Positions 37,801 to 45,226 of a stretch of DNA of 64,000 bases are shown here, one piece after another. The translations under genes and the position numbers were made by a program. Under the pieces are notes generated by a model. It saw only the letters and a program-made list of their open reading frames with translations. It did not search any database and was not told where the DNA came from. Each line of letters opens with the position of its first letter. The first letter of the stretch is position 1. This stretch comes from Bradyrhizobium sp. SSBR45G (GTDB lineage Bacteria; Pseudomonadota; Alphaproteobacteria; Rhizobiales; Xanthobacteraceae): assembly GCF_030159255.1 (NCBI RefSeq), contig NZ_BSCT01000003.1, positions 186,001 to 250,000 of the forward strand, given 5' to 3'.

Positions 37801-39481
37801 GCCGCTCGCCGAGCCTGCGGCTGGCCATATCGAGTGCGGCATAGCTCAGCGTCCGGCCGTCGTCGCCCTCGATCGCTGGGCGCGCGCCTTGCGCGGCGAC
37901 GAGAGCCTCGAAGCGGGCGGCGAGACCCGCATGGCCGCCGGGCAGCGTCCGCGGCCGTTCCAGAAACTGCCGTCGCCTGTTCAGGTCGGCCGACGAGTCC
38001 AGTGGCAGCTCGGAGAGCTGGCTCTCGGGCGCGGCGACGCAGGCCGCGAGGAGGTGCACGTAGCGGCGCAGCCAGCGTGCGGCCCCCGCGCGGCTGAAAC
38101 TGTCGCTGCGCGCAGTGAGCATCAGCCGCAGGCCGCCGGGCGCGTCGGCATCCGTCCCGATCAGCGCGAGTTCGCTGTCCGCGGCCGGCTCCAACAGCGC
38201 CGAGGTGGCGTGGCCGGCGAGTGGCCAGACGTGAAGCTCGAGATCGAAACGCGTGGTGCCGCGCTCGAACCCGACCACGCTGACATCGATATCATCCAGG
38301 AGCAGCGGCGTATCCGGTGTTGCCTGATAGGCGAAGCTCGTCAGCGCGGGATCGGCAAGCAGCGCCGAGCCGTTCGGCAACTCGTCGTCCGCAGCCTCGA
38401 GTGCCGCCGCGAGGTTGTCATGGACCTGACTCAGCAGATCGGAAAAGCGCAGCGCGCTGGTGCAGTCGGCGGCGACGATGAGCGTGTCGACATGAAAGCC
38501 GATCTGCTCGCCGAGGGAGGCATCGCGGCGGCCGGCCGCAGGCACAGCGATGATAGGCATTGGACTTGCGGACAGGCGCGAGACCAGCAGCATCTGCACG
38601 GCCAGCAGCACGGCGGCGGGGCTGGTGCGGCGCTGCCGCGCGAGCTCACGCACACGTTCATGCAGGCTCGCCGGAAGGCGCGCCGCCAGCGTGTGGCCAT
38701 CGTGAGCCCGCCCGCGCGCGCGGACTGCGTCATGCGGGAGGGGCGCTGGGCTCGTCGCGGGCAGGGGCGCCGGTGCGGGCCGGCGGACCGTTGCGGAACA
38801 TGGCGCCTCGACCGCGCGCGGCGCCGGCTGCCACGTCTGCCCCGCGTGACGCGCGCGATAGGCGGCCGAGAGGTCGCGGCAGAACAACGCGTGCGACCAG
38901 CCGTCGGTCACGATGTGGTGAATCAGATGGATGAGCAGATGATCGTCGTCAGCGAAGCGGACCAGGGTCGGGCGCAGCAGCGGCGGCTGGTCCAGCGCGA
39001 TCGGTTGTCGCGACAGCCGCGAGGCGAGTTCGCGCGCGAGGGCTTCGCGGGCGCCCGGCGCGACCTCCGAATGATCGAGCCGTGTGATCCGGATCGGAGA
39101 TGGTGCCGCGATGAAGCGCGCCGGCTCCCCATCGGCCTCGCGAAAGCCGGTACGGAGTGCGTCATGAACCGCGATGAGATCGCCGAGCGCGGCTTCGAGC
39201 GCCATGACGTCGAGCGGCCCGGCCAGGCGATAGGCGGCGGACACGTTGTACGGCGCCTCGTCAGGCGCGAGCCGGCTCGCGAACCACAGCCGCCGTTCTG
39301 CGGCCGATGGACGGGAGACATCGCGCAGCTGAGCGATGATGGCGGCGCGATCCGCGGCAATCGCCTCGCGCAGCTCCGTCGTCAGCGCGCCCGCGGGAGC
39401 GCGAAATCGCAACTGCTCGCCGTCCAGGAACAGCACGATGCCGCGGCTCTGCAGGGTGGCGATGAATGAGGCTGAGGTCAC
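31799..39481 (-). CDS. Dimodular NRPS: TubC docking-C-A-T-C-A(MT)-T
   Basis: Two-module peptide synthetase of 2560 residues. Residues 1-52 resemble a TubC-type N-terminal docking domain (FIATLQSRGIVLFLDGEQLR), which receives the chain from another subunit. C1 (about 60-490) has HHIVTDG at 188. A1 (510-1000) has YVNFTSGSTGTPKA near 668. T1 carries Ser1058 in GGHSLLATR. C2 (1115-1540) has HHVACDG at 1247. A2 (1560-2440) is interrupted between its A8 and A10 motifs by an N-methyltransferase domain (about 2040-2320, VLEIGCGTGLLLRGL) and ends with GKIDRRAL near 2435. T2 carries Ser2492. The C-terminus is Arg-rich (ERRRHALVDRRRG), probably a docking tail. My hand-read specificity residues are DAFFLGVTFK in both A domains, close to isoleucine/valine codes. 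The product is an aliphatic-(N-methyl)-aliphatic dipeptide extension. No epimerase or thioesterase is present. Confidence 0.93.
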   Translation of the reverse strand: MTSASFIATLQSRGIVLFLDGEQLRFRAPAGALTTELREAIAADRAAIIAQLRDVSRPSAAERRLWFASRLAPDEAPYNVSAAYRLAGPLDVMALEAALGDLIAVHDALRTGFREADGEPARFIAAPSPIRITRLDHSEVAPGAREALARELASRLSRQPIALDQPPLLRPTLVRFADDDHLLIHLIHHIVTDGWSHALFCRDLSAAYRARHAGQTWQPAPRAVEAPCSATVRRPAPAPLPATSPAPLPHDAVRARGRAHDGHTLAARLPASLHERVRELARQRRTSPAAVLLAVQMLLVSRLSASPMPIIAVPAAGRRDASLGEQIGFHVDTLIVAADCTSALRFSDLLSQVHDNLAAALEAADDELPNGSALLADPALTSFAYQATPDTPLLLDDIDVSVVGFERGTTRFDLELHVWPLAGHATSALLEPAADSELALIGTDADAPGGLRLMLTARSDSFSRAGAARWLRRYVHLLAACVAAPESQLSELPLDSSADLNRRRQFLERPRTLPGGHAGLAARFEALVAAQGARPAIEGDDGRTLSYAALDMASRRLGERLVAAGVARDDIVGVAAERSVAAIVMLLAVIRAGGAYLPLDPALPAARLSLMLAQAAVRHIVTTAAVRERFACMNDAPQVILADDDSADGAAAASLPAPGLFDAGRPAYVNFTSGSTGTPKAILVPQGAVANLVVDTDYARLGPDDRIAQAAPLSFDAATFEIWGALLNGGSIVLINKQTLLDPDALARDLRDRAISVMFLTTALFNQVAQLKPVAFAPLRLVLFGGEAVNVDHVRSVLAAGPPVRLLHVYGPTETTTFATFHPIEQLPEQAATVPIGRPLPGVICRILGDDLEPVPAGMTGELCIGGNGLACGYLGDPAGTDARFVTAPDGTRLYRTGDLVRLDPGDSIEFVGRRDNQVKIRGHRIEIEEIELALARHPDVAEAAVIVRADHEEKSLDAFVTLGSAGAEISAILHWLRQELPDYMIPSRIAPLPRLPVNDHGKIDRAALRLVTPAMTTTDTSDDGAGDLESEIIAIWSQLLARPIGRDSDFFANGGHSLLATRVISQLAQRRGTTVPLRLVFEQPTPRLLAAAITASTPDAPDNREAIAGKAGSGAAPLSFAQQRLWFLERLDPGTAGYNVPIAYQLHGSLGIDVLQAALDQIVARHEPLRSRFVERDGQSWQEPLPAMACPLRIVDLRDQCDASDQARALVAAAALEPFDLMQAPLLRATVILTGPEEAVLALVMHHVACDGWSLTVLARELSLLTGGATLRPLPLRYADFAAWQRGWFSGARAQAQLEVWTARLADLPPLRLPLDHRRPARQSYRGRLVPITIDAQTTARLKALSERCNATPFMVLLAIYAAVIGRAAAQEDFAVASPIANRHYHETEDLIGFFVNTLALRIDLADAPSLEALVARIRGVALEAYQNQDLPFEQLVERLHPDRDPARNPLVQVAFALQNATDDRLVLPGVAAAPFPVDIRTTRFDIETHLFERDGAIAGLLVYASDLFTAATATRLADQFVTLLAAALAAPDLPLSSLATTLPSDLRTQQQALERPRGRPGGDRGLAGRFEAVAAAYPRHVAIDGDDGQALSYAALEAASRALGERLVAAGVTPGDVVGVVTERSADAIIMLLAVIRAGGAYLPLDPTLPDARLALMLNQAGVRHVVTTADLRSTLSRIDGSLSIIVANDSADAAASLPALIGSDSPAYVNFTSGSTGTPKAILVPQGAVANLVLDTDYAALTPQDRIAQAAPLAFDAATFEIWGALLNGGCVVLVDKHTLLDPEALSRALRDRAVSVMFVTTALFNQIAQLTPQAFAPLRLVLFGGEAVNTDHVRSVLAAGRPGRLLHVYGPTETTTFATFHPIERLSERAATVPIGRPLPGVICRILDADLRPVPAGMPGELCIGGNGLAIGYLGDTQATDARFVTAPDGTWLYRSGDLVRLDPDDNIEFVGRRDNQVKIRGHRIEIEEIELALTRHPAVAEAAVVVRMNDDDKFLEAFVTLMPDAAAAQHQRHGQAFVSDWQELYAITYAPAADAADADLAGWHDSYTGRPIAVADMREWQARTTAALLALAPRRVLEIGCGTGLLLRGLADVVEAYHGTDFSPPAVAGTRALAHSSGWSHVTIEQREANDFTGLAQHSFDLIILNSIVQYFPSRDYLRHVLDGAFACLAPGGRIYLGDIRSLPLQRLFAVSVEARQHALRGPAILARAANRIRFDKELVLDPAFFTRIAAEHGATVRLAAKRGMAINELTKYRYEAVIETSAASGPTQAAVMAWTALDPADPIAAMVAAALAQGSLCIAGVPDGRLTEDLALLASMDPDIAKPAKAPHPEQLAEAAAAAGLAVDFALSERAGDGVFDLLLYPQGGLRPASPLEASQVAKPWAALSNDPLQTALGRSIGPELKLHLGRLLPDYMIPGQLAVIERMPLARTGKIDRRALPPIAAAPEQVAVVPPAGEAERAVHAMWQELLQRERIDRATNFFDAGGHSLLLVRLLHRINSHFGRDLALIDLFRATTIADQAALATQDGGTTSGSAEVDDRAERRRHALVDRRRGHR

Positions 39482-41316
39482 AACACGCCGGCCTCATAGG
39501 GAGCCGCCACGCCTTCGGCGAGGCGGCGCGCGACGCCGCGGACGGTCGCATCGGCATAGAGATCCTGCAGGCTGCCCTGCCAGCCAAGCTGAGCGCGCAA
39601 TTGTCCGAGCAGGCGCATGGCGAGCAGCGAGTCGCCGCCGAGATCGAAGAAGTCGTCGTCCGGGCTTGCAGGGGAAAGCTTGAGAACGGACGTGAACAGG
39701 GCGGCTACGGTCGCCTGATCGCGATCGTCGACCTGCAGCCCGTCGGAGCTGTCCGTCTGTGTCGTCAGATGAGCCAGCAGCGCGTCACGATCGACCTTGC
39801 CGTTGGCCGACAACGGAAACGACGGCACGATCACGATCCGCGACGGGATCATCGCCGGTGGAAGCTCGGTCTGCAGCCGCAAGCGCCATTGCGATTCGCA
39901 TCCATTGGATGCGGACGAGGCGGTGACGAACGCATGGAGCCTGACATCTCCCGGCGACAGCTCCACGGCGATCACGACCGCGCCGCTGACACCGTCGAGG
40001 GCTTCGAGATGGCGGGCGATGGCGCCGGGCTCGACGCGGTGCCCGCGGACCTTGATCTGCTCGTCGAGACGGTCGAGGAAGATCAGCGAACCATCGGGCC
40101 GCATGTGGACGCTGTCACCGCTGCGATACATGAGGGCACCCGGGCGGAAGGGATCCGGCCGGAACCGATCGGCGGTGAGCTGCGCGTCGCCAAGATAGCC
40201 GCTTGCAACAGCCTCTCCGCCGATCCAGAGCTCGCCTTCCATGCCGTGCGACACCGGATGCTGATCGCAATCGAGCACATAGCAGGCGGTGCCGGCGACG
40301 GGACCGCCGATCGAGAATGGCTCGCTCGGCGGCGCCGCTGCGGTGAAGCGGGCTGCCGTGGTGAAGACCGCCGTTTCCGTCGGCCCATAGCAGTGCACGA
40401 CGGCGCTCGCGCCGGCGTCGAGCACCCGGCGCGCAGCCGCGGCGCTGCCACGTTCGCCGCCGTTGAGGACCTCGACGCCGGCAAGTGCGTCAGGACGGTC
40501 CTCGGCGATCCGGTTGAACAGGCCGGTCGTGATGAAGCTCGTCGTCACCCCATGACGACGCACCAGCGCGGCGATGCTGTCCGGTGTCGGCGGCGCGTCA
40601 GGATGGAGCACGACGCGCGCGCCGGCCGCGAGGAACGGCCAGAGATCGAACACCGCCGCATCGAAGCTCGGCGGCGACAACGCGAGCGCAACGCGGTCTG
40701 CATCGATCGCCGCGTAGGTTGGCGAGACCATCAGCCGCGTGACGTTTTCGTGGCGGACCACGACGCCTTTCGGCCGACCGGTGGAGCCGGAGGTGAAGAT
40801 CACATAGGCCGTGTCGGACGCGCGAGCGGCGGGCGGCGGCACCGCAGCCCCCTGAGCGAGCGCATCGGTCGTGATCACGCGATCGCGCCATTCGGCTGCG
40901 AGCTCCTGCGACATCCCGGCGCGTGCGACGATCAGCGCCGCCTGCGCCGCTGCGAGAACACGCTCGGTGAAGGCTTGAGGATAATGCGGCGCGATCGGAA
41001 CATAGAAGCAGCCTGCGTCCAGCACCCCGAGCAGCAGCGCGGGCAGGTCGAGATCGCGGCCGGCAAGCACGGCGATCGGGTCGCCGCGCCGTGCGCCGCG
41101 CGCGATCAGGCCGGCACGAACCTGATCGGCGCGCGCGATCAGCTCTGCATAGGTCATGCAGCCTGCAGCGCTGATCAGCGCCGGCGCGTCCGGCGACCGC
41201 GCAGCCGCGGCGCGAACCAGCTCGCCGATGGTGCCGCGCACCGGCTCCGGATGGTCGTGCCGGGCCAGCGACAGTTCGGGGTTGACGATCATGCGCGGGC
41301 CGCCGATCCCGGCCAT
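39478..41316 (-). CDS. Stand-alone A-T didomain NRPS (starter module)
   Basis: Adenylation plus carrier protein of 612 residues without a condensation domain, which marks a chain-initiating module. The A domain has YVIFTSGSTGRPKGVVV, the YGPTET core, YRSGDSVHMRPDGSL, KVRGHRVEPG and NGKVDRDAL. The T domain has Ser563 in DLGGDSLLAMRLL. Hand-read specificity residues are approximately DAFFLGCVFK, suggesting a branched aliphatic amino acid, with less certainty than for the downstream modules. The start follows the previous stop by 3 bases and the stop overlaps the large NRPS start in ATGA, whose TubC-type docking domain fits direct transfer from this protein. Confidence 0.9.
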   Translation of the reverse strand: MAGIGGPRMIVNPELSLARHDHPEPVRGTIGELVRAAAARSPDAPALISAAGCMTYAELIARADQVRAGLIARGARRGDPIAVLAGRDLDLPALLLGVLDAGCFYVPIAPHYPQAFTERVLAAAQAALIVARAGMSQELAAEWRDRVITTDALAQGAAVPPPAARASDTAYVIFTSGSTGRPKGVVVRHENVTRLMVSPTYAAIDADRVALALSPPSFDAAVFDLWPFLAAGARVVLHPDAPPTPDSIAALVRRHGVTTSFITTGLFNRIAEDRPDALAGVEVLNGGERGSAAAARRVLDAGASAVVHCYGPTETAVFTTAARFTAAAPPSEPFSIGGPVAGTACYVLDCDQHPVSHGMEGELWIGGEAVASGYLGDAQLTADRFRPDPFRPGALMYRSGDSVHMRPDGSLIFLDRLDEQIKVRGHRVEPGAIARHLEALDGVSGAVVIAVELSPGDVRLHAFVTASSASNGCESQWRLRLQTELPPAMIPSRIVIVPSFPLSANGKVDRDALLAHLTTQTDSSDGLQVDDRDQATVAALFTSVLKLSPASPDDDFFDLGGDSLLAMRLLGQLRAQLGWQGSLQDLYADATVRGVARRLAEGVAAPYEAGVL

Positions 41317-41319
41317 CGC

Positions 41320-41604
41320 CTACTCGACGGGAACGCGTTGCGGACGGCGCTCCTTCGGACCGCTGTCGGCGCGCTGCTCTTCCTTTTCGACCACGGCCAG
41401 CAGGCCGCGCAGCAGCTCGGCTTCGCTGCGCAGGATGTGCTTGCGCATGATCTGCGCGCTCTCGGCGCGGCCGGCCAGCAGGGGCCCCAGCACCTGATTG
41501 ATGGCGGCCTGCGCGTAGTTGAGCAGCGGCTGCAGATCGATCGCTTTCAGTCCGAGCGTCGCAGCGTCGACGGTCGCGTCGTCCTTGTCGTGGGCTTCGG
41601 TCAT
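41320..41604 (-). CDS. Small helical protein B, paralogous to protein A
   Basis: I do not recognise this 94-residue protein. It is predicted almost wholly helical (LQPLLNYAQAAINQVLGPLL; then AELLRGLLAVVEKEEQ) with a charged, probably disordered tail rich in Arg, Lys and Glu. Residues 62-73 (AELLRGLLAVVE) match residues 47-58 of the preceding gene product (AELYKGQLAVVE), so the two are likely paralogues. A strong ribosome-binding site AAGGA lies before the ATG. Its position between the ArsA ATPase and the starter A-T gene makes it part of the operon. Confidence 0.75.
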   Translation of the reverse strand: MTEAHDKDDATVDAATLGLKAIDLQPLLNYAQAAINQVLGPLLAGRAESAQIMRKHILRSEAELLRGLLAVVEKEEQRADSGPKERRPQRVPVE

Positions 41605-41617
41605 GGGTCTGGTCCTT

Positions 41618-42082
41618 TCACGAATCCTTGCTGGGGAAGGGAGTGGGGCGAGATGGCATCGCGGTGCGTAGCTCGGTGGCCCCGGAGATGGTCGGCCTGA
41701 TCTGCTGGGCCAGCGCGGCGGACTCCGTCGCTGCCGCGGTGGCCGTGGCGATCGCCTGGGCGCGGCTGGTCTGGACCGGGCTGATGGTGGCGGCCGCGGT
41801 CGGGGTGGGCGACGCTGGGCTGACGGGGGCGGGCGGTGCCGCGGCGGCCGGGCGGGCGTGGGTCGCGGGTGGTGGTGAGGAGGGCTTGTGCAGCTTGCCG
41901 ATCAGGTTTTCGACCACTGCCAGCTGTCCCTTGTAGAGCTCGGCCTGAGCCTTCAGGGCCTGCTCCAGCAAGGTTCGCATCGCCGAATTGTGGGTGTCAG
42001 CGACATGGCGCAACTCGTCCCTCAAGGAGTCCGACGCGTCCATCGCCCGTTTCAGGAACGGGAAGCTTCCGCGGTTGATCAT
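41618..42082 (-). CDS. Small helical protein A with Pro/Ala-rich tail
   Basis: Unrecognised 154-residue protein. Residues 1-66 form helices with heptad-like spacing (SLRDELRHVADTHNSAMRTL, LEQALKAQAELYKGQLAVVE). Residues 67-154 are Pro, Ala, Thr and Ser rich and probably unstructured. The AELYKGQLAVVE segment is shared with the next gene. The start overlaps the stop of the ArsA-type ATPase in ATGA, so the proteins are made together and may form a complex. Phasin-like or coiled-coil adaptor roles are possible, but I have no family match. Confidence 0.75.
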   Translation of the reverse strand: MINRGSFPFLKRAMDASDSLRDELRHVADTHNSAMRTLLEQALKAQAELYKGQLAVVENLIGKLHKPSSPPPATHARPAAAAPPAPVSPASPTPTAAATISPVQTSRAQAIATATAAATESAALAQQIRPTISGATELRTAMPSRPTPFPSKDS

Positions 42083-43305
42083 GAATGCGCATCCTTTCTG
42101 AATGTGATCTCGAGTGCGTCGCCGTTCATCTTCGCGCCCGACGTCTGCATCGCTACCAGGGCGCGGGGTAGCAGGATGACGCGCTTGAACGTACCGATCC
42201 GGATGAAGAGATCCTCGTTGTCGCGGGAGATCTCCACCTTGTCCTTTGGCGCAAACCGCAACTGCACCGACAGCCTGTGCTCGTTGTCCGAAATCTTGGC
42301 GAAGCCGAACGGTGCCGTCGAGACACGGACCTCCGCCGGGTCGGCATCGCCATAGAGCTGAATGCCAAACTCCTCGAGCCGCTCGACGCCGACCACCTCG
42401 CTACGCTGGAACGGAATGATCGCGATCGGCACCGGATCGAAGTAGCTATGCACTGTCTCGATCATAGCGGTCTGCCGTTCCACCCAGTGCGAGAAGTAGC
42501 CGTCGCCCTTGGGCAGCATGCGGTTCACGACGACGGTGTCAATGGCGATCCCGTAGAGATTGAAATACATGTAGGCCCGCTGGGTCTCGCGGACCACCAT
42601 CTGGTCGGGCACCGTGACCAGCCGCAGCGAGGTGATGGTCGGGTCGTGCAGCATCGTCTCGACGCCTTCGAGCTTCTCGAACAGGCTCTGCAGGGCTGCG
42701 AAATAGCCATCCTCGGGCAGCATCATGGACTCGCCGCCGAACTTCTTGGCAATAGGCCGCAGCACGCTGGCGACGCGCCGGTCGATCTTCAGCCGCTTGC
42801 GCACATACCAGTCGATCGAGCCGATGATCGAGACGAAGCGCAGCGACTCGCTGGTCGGCGGGCAGTCGACGACGATCACGTCGTAGGTGCCTTCGCGGGC
42901 ATATTGGTTGATGTGGAGCAGGGCGATGATGTCCTCCATGCCCGGCATGATCGCCGCCTCCTCGGCGACGATGCCGTCGAGCCCGCCACCCATCAGCAGA
43001 TAGGCGATGTATTTGTAGACGTCGCCCCAGTTGCGCTGCATCTCCTCCTGGACGTCGATCTCCTGGAAATCGAGATTGTCGCGCACCTTCACCGCCTGCC
43101 CGCGCGCGGTGCTGAACAGCTCGTCGCTCATGTTGAAGCTGTCGGCGAGGCTGTGCGCGAGGTCGAACGACATCACGATGGTCTTGCAGCCGCGGGCTGC
43201 CAATGCGACGGCCGTCGCCGCGGCCACGGTGGTCTTGCCGACGCCGCCCTTGCCCGAGACCATGATGATGCGCGGCTTGGCGCGCGAAGGTGCAGTCCCC
43301 GTCAT
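42079..43305 (-). CDS. ArsA/Get3-family ATPase with C-terminal HSP20-like domain
   Basis: Dimeric deviant-Walker ATPase of 408 residues from the ATG at 43,305, which overlaps the thioesterase stop. The P-loop GKGGVGKTT is at residues 18-26, with the intradimer signature Lys19. The switch is MSFDLAHSLADSF (Asp48; DPAHS in most relatives). The A-loop region is VIVDCPPTSESLRFV, where relatives have DTAPTGHTLRLL. The C-terminal part (about 335-405: SVQLRFAPKDKVEISRDNED, then LLPRALVAMQ) is the ArsA HSP20-like domain. Arsenite pump genes are absent and the Cys triad of ArsA is not visible, so arsenic efflux is unlikely. Such ATPases are unexpected in NRPS/PKS operons. A targeting or assembly role with the two small helical proteins is inferred. 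Confidence 0.87.
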   Translation of the reverse strand: MTGTAPSRAKPRIIMVSGKGGVGKTTVAAATAVALAARGCKTIVMSFDLAHSLADSFNMSDELFSTARGQAVKVRDNLDFQEIDVQEEMQRNWGDVYKYIAYLLMGGGLDGIVAEEAAIMPGMEDIIALLHINQYAREGTYDVIVVDCPPTSESLRFVSIIGSIDWYVRKRLKIDRRVASVLRPIAKKFGGESMMLPEDGYFAALQSLFEKLEGVETMLHDPTITSLRLVTVPDQMVVRETQRAYMYFNLYGIAIDTVVVNRMLPKGDGYFSHWVERQTAMIETVHSYFDPVPIAIIPFQRSEVVGVERLEEFGIQLYGDADPAEVRVSTAPFGFAKISDNEHRLSVQLRFAPKDKVEISRDNEDLFIRIGTFKRVILLPRALVAMQTSGAKMNGDALEITFRKDAHS

Positions 43306-44123
43306 GAAATGCGCAACTCCGAAGCTGTGGGACCGCGCGCGGTGAACGCGTCGCGCAGCCGTTCCGCGACGGCGCGGGCGATCAACGCCACGACGGCCGG
43401 CATCGCGTGATGGATGAAGAAGTGATTGCCGTCGAACATCTCGCAACGGAGAGGCTGCGACGTCATGGCCTGCCAGCTCTGCAGCTCGGGCAGGCCGGCA
43501 ATCCGATCGCTGCGGCCGCCGATGGCCAGGATCGGGCAGGAGAGCGGTGGCCGGGAACGCCAATCATAAGTCTCGCACAGCCTGAAGTCGGCGCGCAGCG
43601 CCGGCAGCACCAGCGCCAGCAGCTCCGGCTCCTGCAACAGCACCGACGGCAGGCCGCCCAGTTCCATCACGGCCGCGATGAAATCCGCGTCGGGCAGATG
43701 CGAGATCACGGGAAACCGGCGCGGGAGGTTGGGTGCACCGTGTCCGGAGACGATCAGGAGCTCCGGCCTCGGCAGGCCGCGCTCCTGCAGCGCTTGCGCG
43801 AGCTCATAAGCGAGCATCGCGCCCATGCTGTGCCCGAACAGCGCGTAGGGCCGGTCGAGCCAGGGCGTGATGGCCGGGACCAGTTGCGAGATCAGCTTGT
43901 CGGCGTCGTCGATCGCGGGCTCCATGATGCGGCGTTCGCGGCCGGGCAGATGGACCGGCGAGAAAGCGATCCAGCCTGGCAGCTTCAACGACCACTCGCC
44001 GAAACTTGCGGCATTGCCGCCGGCAAACGGCAGCGCGAACAGGCGCAGCCGGCGCGGCGTTTCTGGATCGCCGCCGATCCAGGCGTGGCTTCCGGCGCTC
44101 CGGGATGCAGACGGGGCGAACAT
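43302..44123 (-). CDS. Type II (editing) thioesterase
   Basis: External thioesterase of 273 residues that clears mis-primed or stalled carrier proteins. It has LFALPFAGGNAASFGEW near residue 28, the nucleophile Ser99 in LFGHSMGAMLAYELA, PILAIGGRSDRI for the acid and FDGNHFFIHH for the base. These are diagnostic for the GrsT/RifR family. The ATG at 44,123 follows the lipase stop by 5 bases; longer frames extend into that gene. Confidence 0.92.
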   Translation of the reverse strand: MFAPSASRSAGSHAWIGGDPETPRRLRLFALPFAGGNAASFGEWSLKLPGWIAFSPVHLPGRERRIMEPAIDDADKLISQLVPAITPWLDRPYALFGHSMGAMLAYELAQALQERGLPRPELLIVSGHGAPNLPRRFPVISHLPDADFIAAVMELGGLPSVLLQEPELLALVLPALRADFRLCETYDWRSRPPLSCPILAIGGRSDRIAGLPELQSWQAMTSQPLRCEMFDGNHFFIHHAMPAVVALIARAVAERLRDAFTARGPTASELRIS

Positions 44124-44128
44124 GCGCG

Positions 44129-45226
44129 TCACGGTCCCGGCTCCAGGCTGGTGTCGGGCTGCAGGGCCGGCGTGATCACGTCGCGGCCCTCCGGGCCGGG
44201 CGGGACGTCGCCGATCCAGCCCTGGACGTGCAGCCACTGGCAGATCTCGTCGACGGCGGCCTCGACGTCGGTATGGGCCAGCGCTGCCTCAATCACCTTG
44301 CGCGTCTGGCCGACGTCGAACGGATGCGGAGCCGCATCGAAATACGGATCGATGCGCTTGAAATTGGTGCCGAGAAGCTGCGCACACTGATATTCGATGA
44401 TGGCGCCGCCGCCGCGGATGGCGAGCCGCACCAGCAGCATCGGCTCCTTCGGCGACAGCAGCCATTGGCCGTAGCCCCAATCGGCGATGCCGTCGACGAT
44501 CTCGGGCTTCACCGACAGCGGCTTGCGGCCGCAGCCGACCGAGAGCACGCTGACGCTTTCAACATCGATCGGCTCACCCGCGGCGCGGCGCTGCTCGAAC
44601 ACCGCCGAGACCGCGCACATCGACGGATTGTTGGCGACCAGCCCGCCGTCGAGATAGCCGATGTCGCCGCCGGCGATGCTGGCGAAGATCGGGCTGATCA
44701 CGGGAATATTGCTGGTGCGCAGGGCGACGTCGACGACCCGCTCGTCGGGCGAATAGTCGACGATGCCGGGAATGTTGTGGAACAGCCGCGGCCGCCACTG
44801 CCGCTGGCGTTCGCCGGCGTGCTCGTGATGCAGCTGGAACGCGGGCACGATGACGCGGCGCTTGAGATCGTGGAGCCGGGTGTCCGCGCCGAAATAGCTG
44901 ACCAGGAAGTCGATCATCCGTTGCCGGTCGTCGAACGCCTTGGCGCCGACGAAGCCGGCGACCAGCCGGGTCGGCTTGAAGGTGAAGGTGGTGTCGAGGA
45001 TGTGCTCCCAGAACCCCAGCGCGCCCTCGATGCCCTGATCGGGATCCTCGTGCGCCGCCAGGAACAGCGCATTCAGTCCGCCTGCGGACGTGCCGGCGAT
45101 GATGTCGGCGCGGTCGAGAAAATGGCCGCCATGCCGTCCGATCCGATCAGCGGTGCGGCGCAGCACCTCAGCCGTGACATAGCCGCTGATGCCGCCATCC
45201 ATCGCGAGAATGCGCTGATGAGTCAT
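44129..45226 (-). CDS. Patatin-like phospholipase
   Basis: Ser-Asp dyad lipid acyl hydrolase of 365 residues. The nucleophile is Ser47 in GTSAGG. The Asp is in YLDGGLVANNP (Asp193). The phosphate/oxyanion loop is DGGISG instead of the usual DGGGxRG. No signal peptide is present, so it acts in the cytoplasm or at the inner membrane face. Start and stop are coupled to the NRPS-TE gene (ATGA) and to the thioesterase. Its presence in the operon suggests a link to lipid, for instance removal or transfer of an acyl group, or membrane remodelling; the sequence does not tell. Confidence 0.88.
   Translation of the reverse strand: MTHQRILAMDGGISGYVTAEVLRRTADRIGRHGGHFLDRADIIAGTSAGGLNALFLAAHEDPDQGIEGALGFWEHILDTTFTFKPTRLVAGFVGAKAFDDRQRMIDFLVSYFGADTRLHDLKRRVIVPAFQLHHEHAGERQRQWRPRLFHNIPGIVDYSPDERVVDVALRTSNIPVISPIFASIAGGDIGYLDGGLVANNPSMCAVSAVFEQRRAAGEPIDVESVSVLSVGCGRKPLSVKPEIVDGIADWGYGQWLLSPKEPMLLVRLAIRGGGAIIEYQCAQLLGTNFKRIDPYFDAAPHPFDVGQTRKVIEAALAHTDVEAAVDEICQWLHVQGWIGDVPPGPEGRDVITPALQPDTSLEPGP

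Noticed and set aside
31805..39469. Plus-strand open frame of 2554 codons opposite the large NRPS
   Set aside because: It is the mirror of high-GC NRPS codons, is full of low-complexity Arg/Gly/Ala/Glu sequence and has no domain; the NRPS on the minus strand accounts for the region.
42079..43305. Arsenic resistance operon
   Set aside because: No ArsB, ArsC, ArsR or ArsD gene nearby, and the metal-binding Cys triad of ArsA is not visible.
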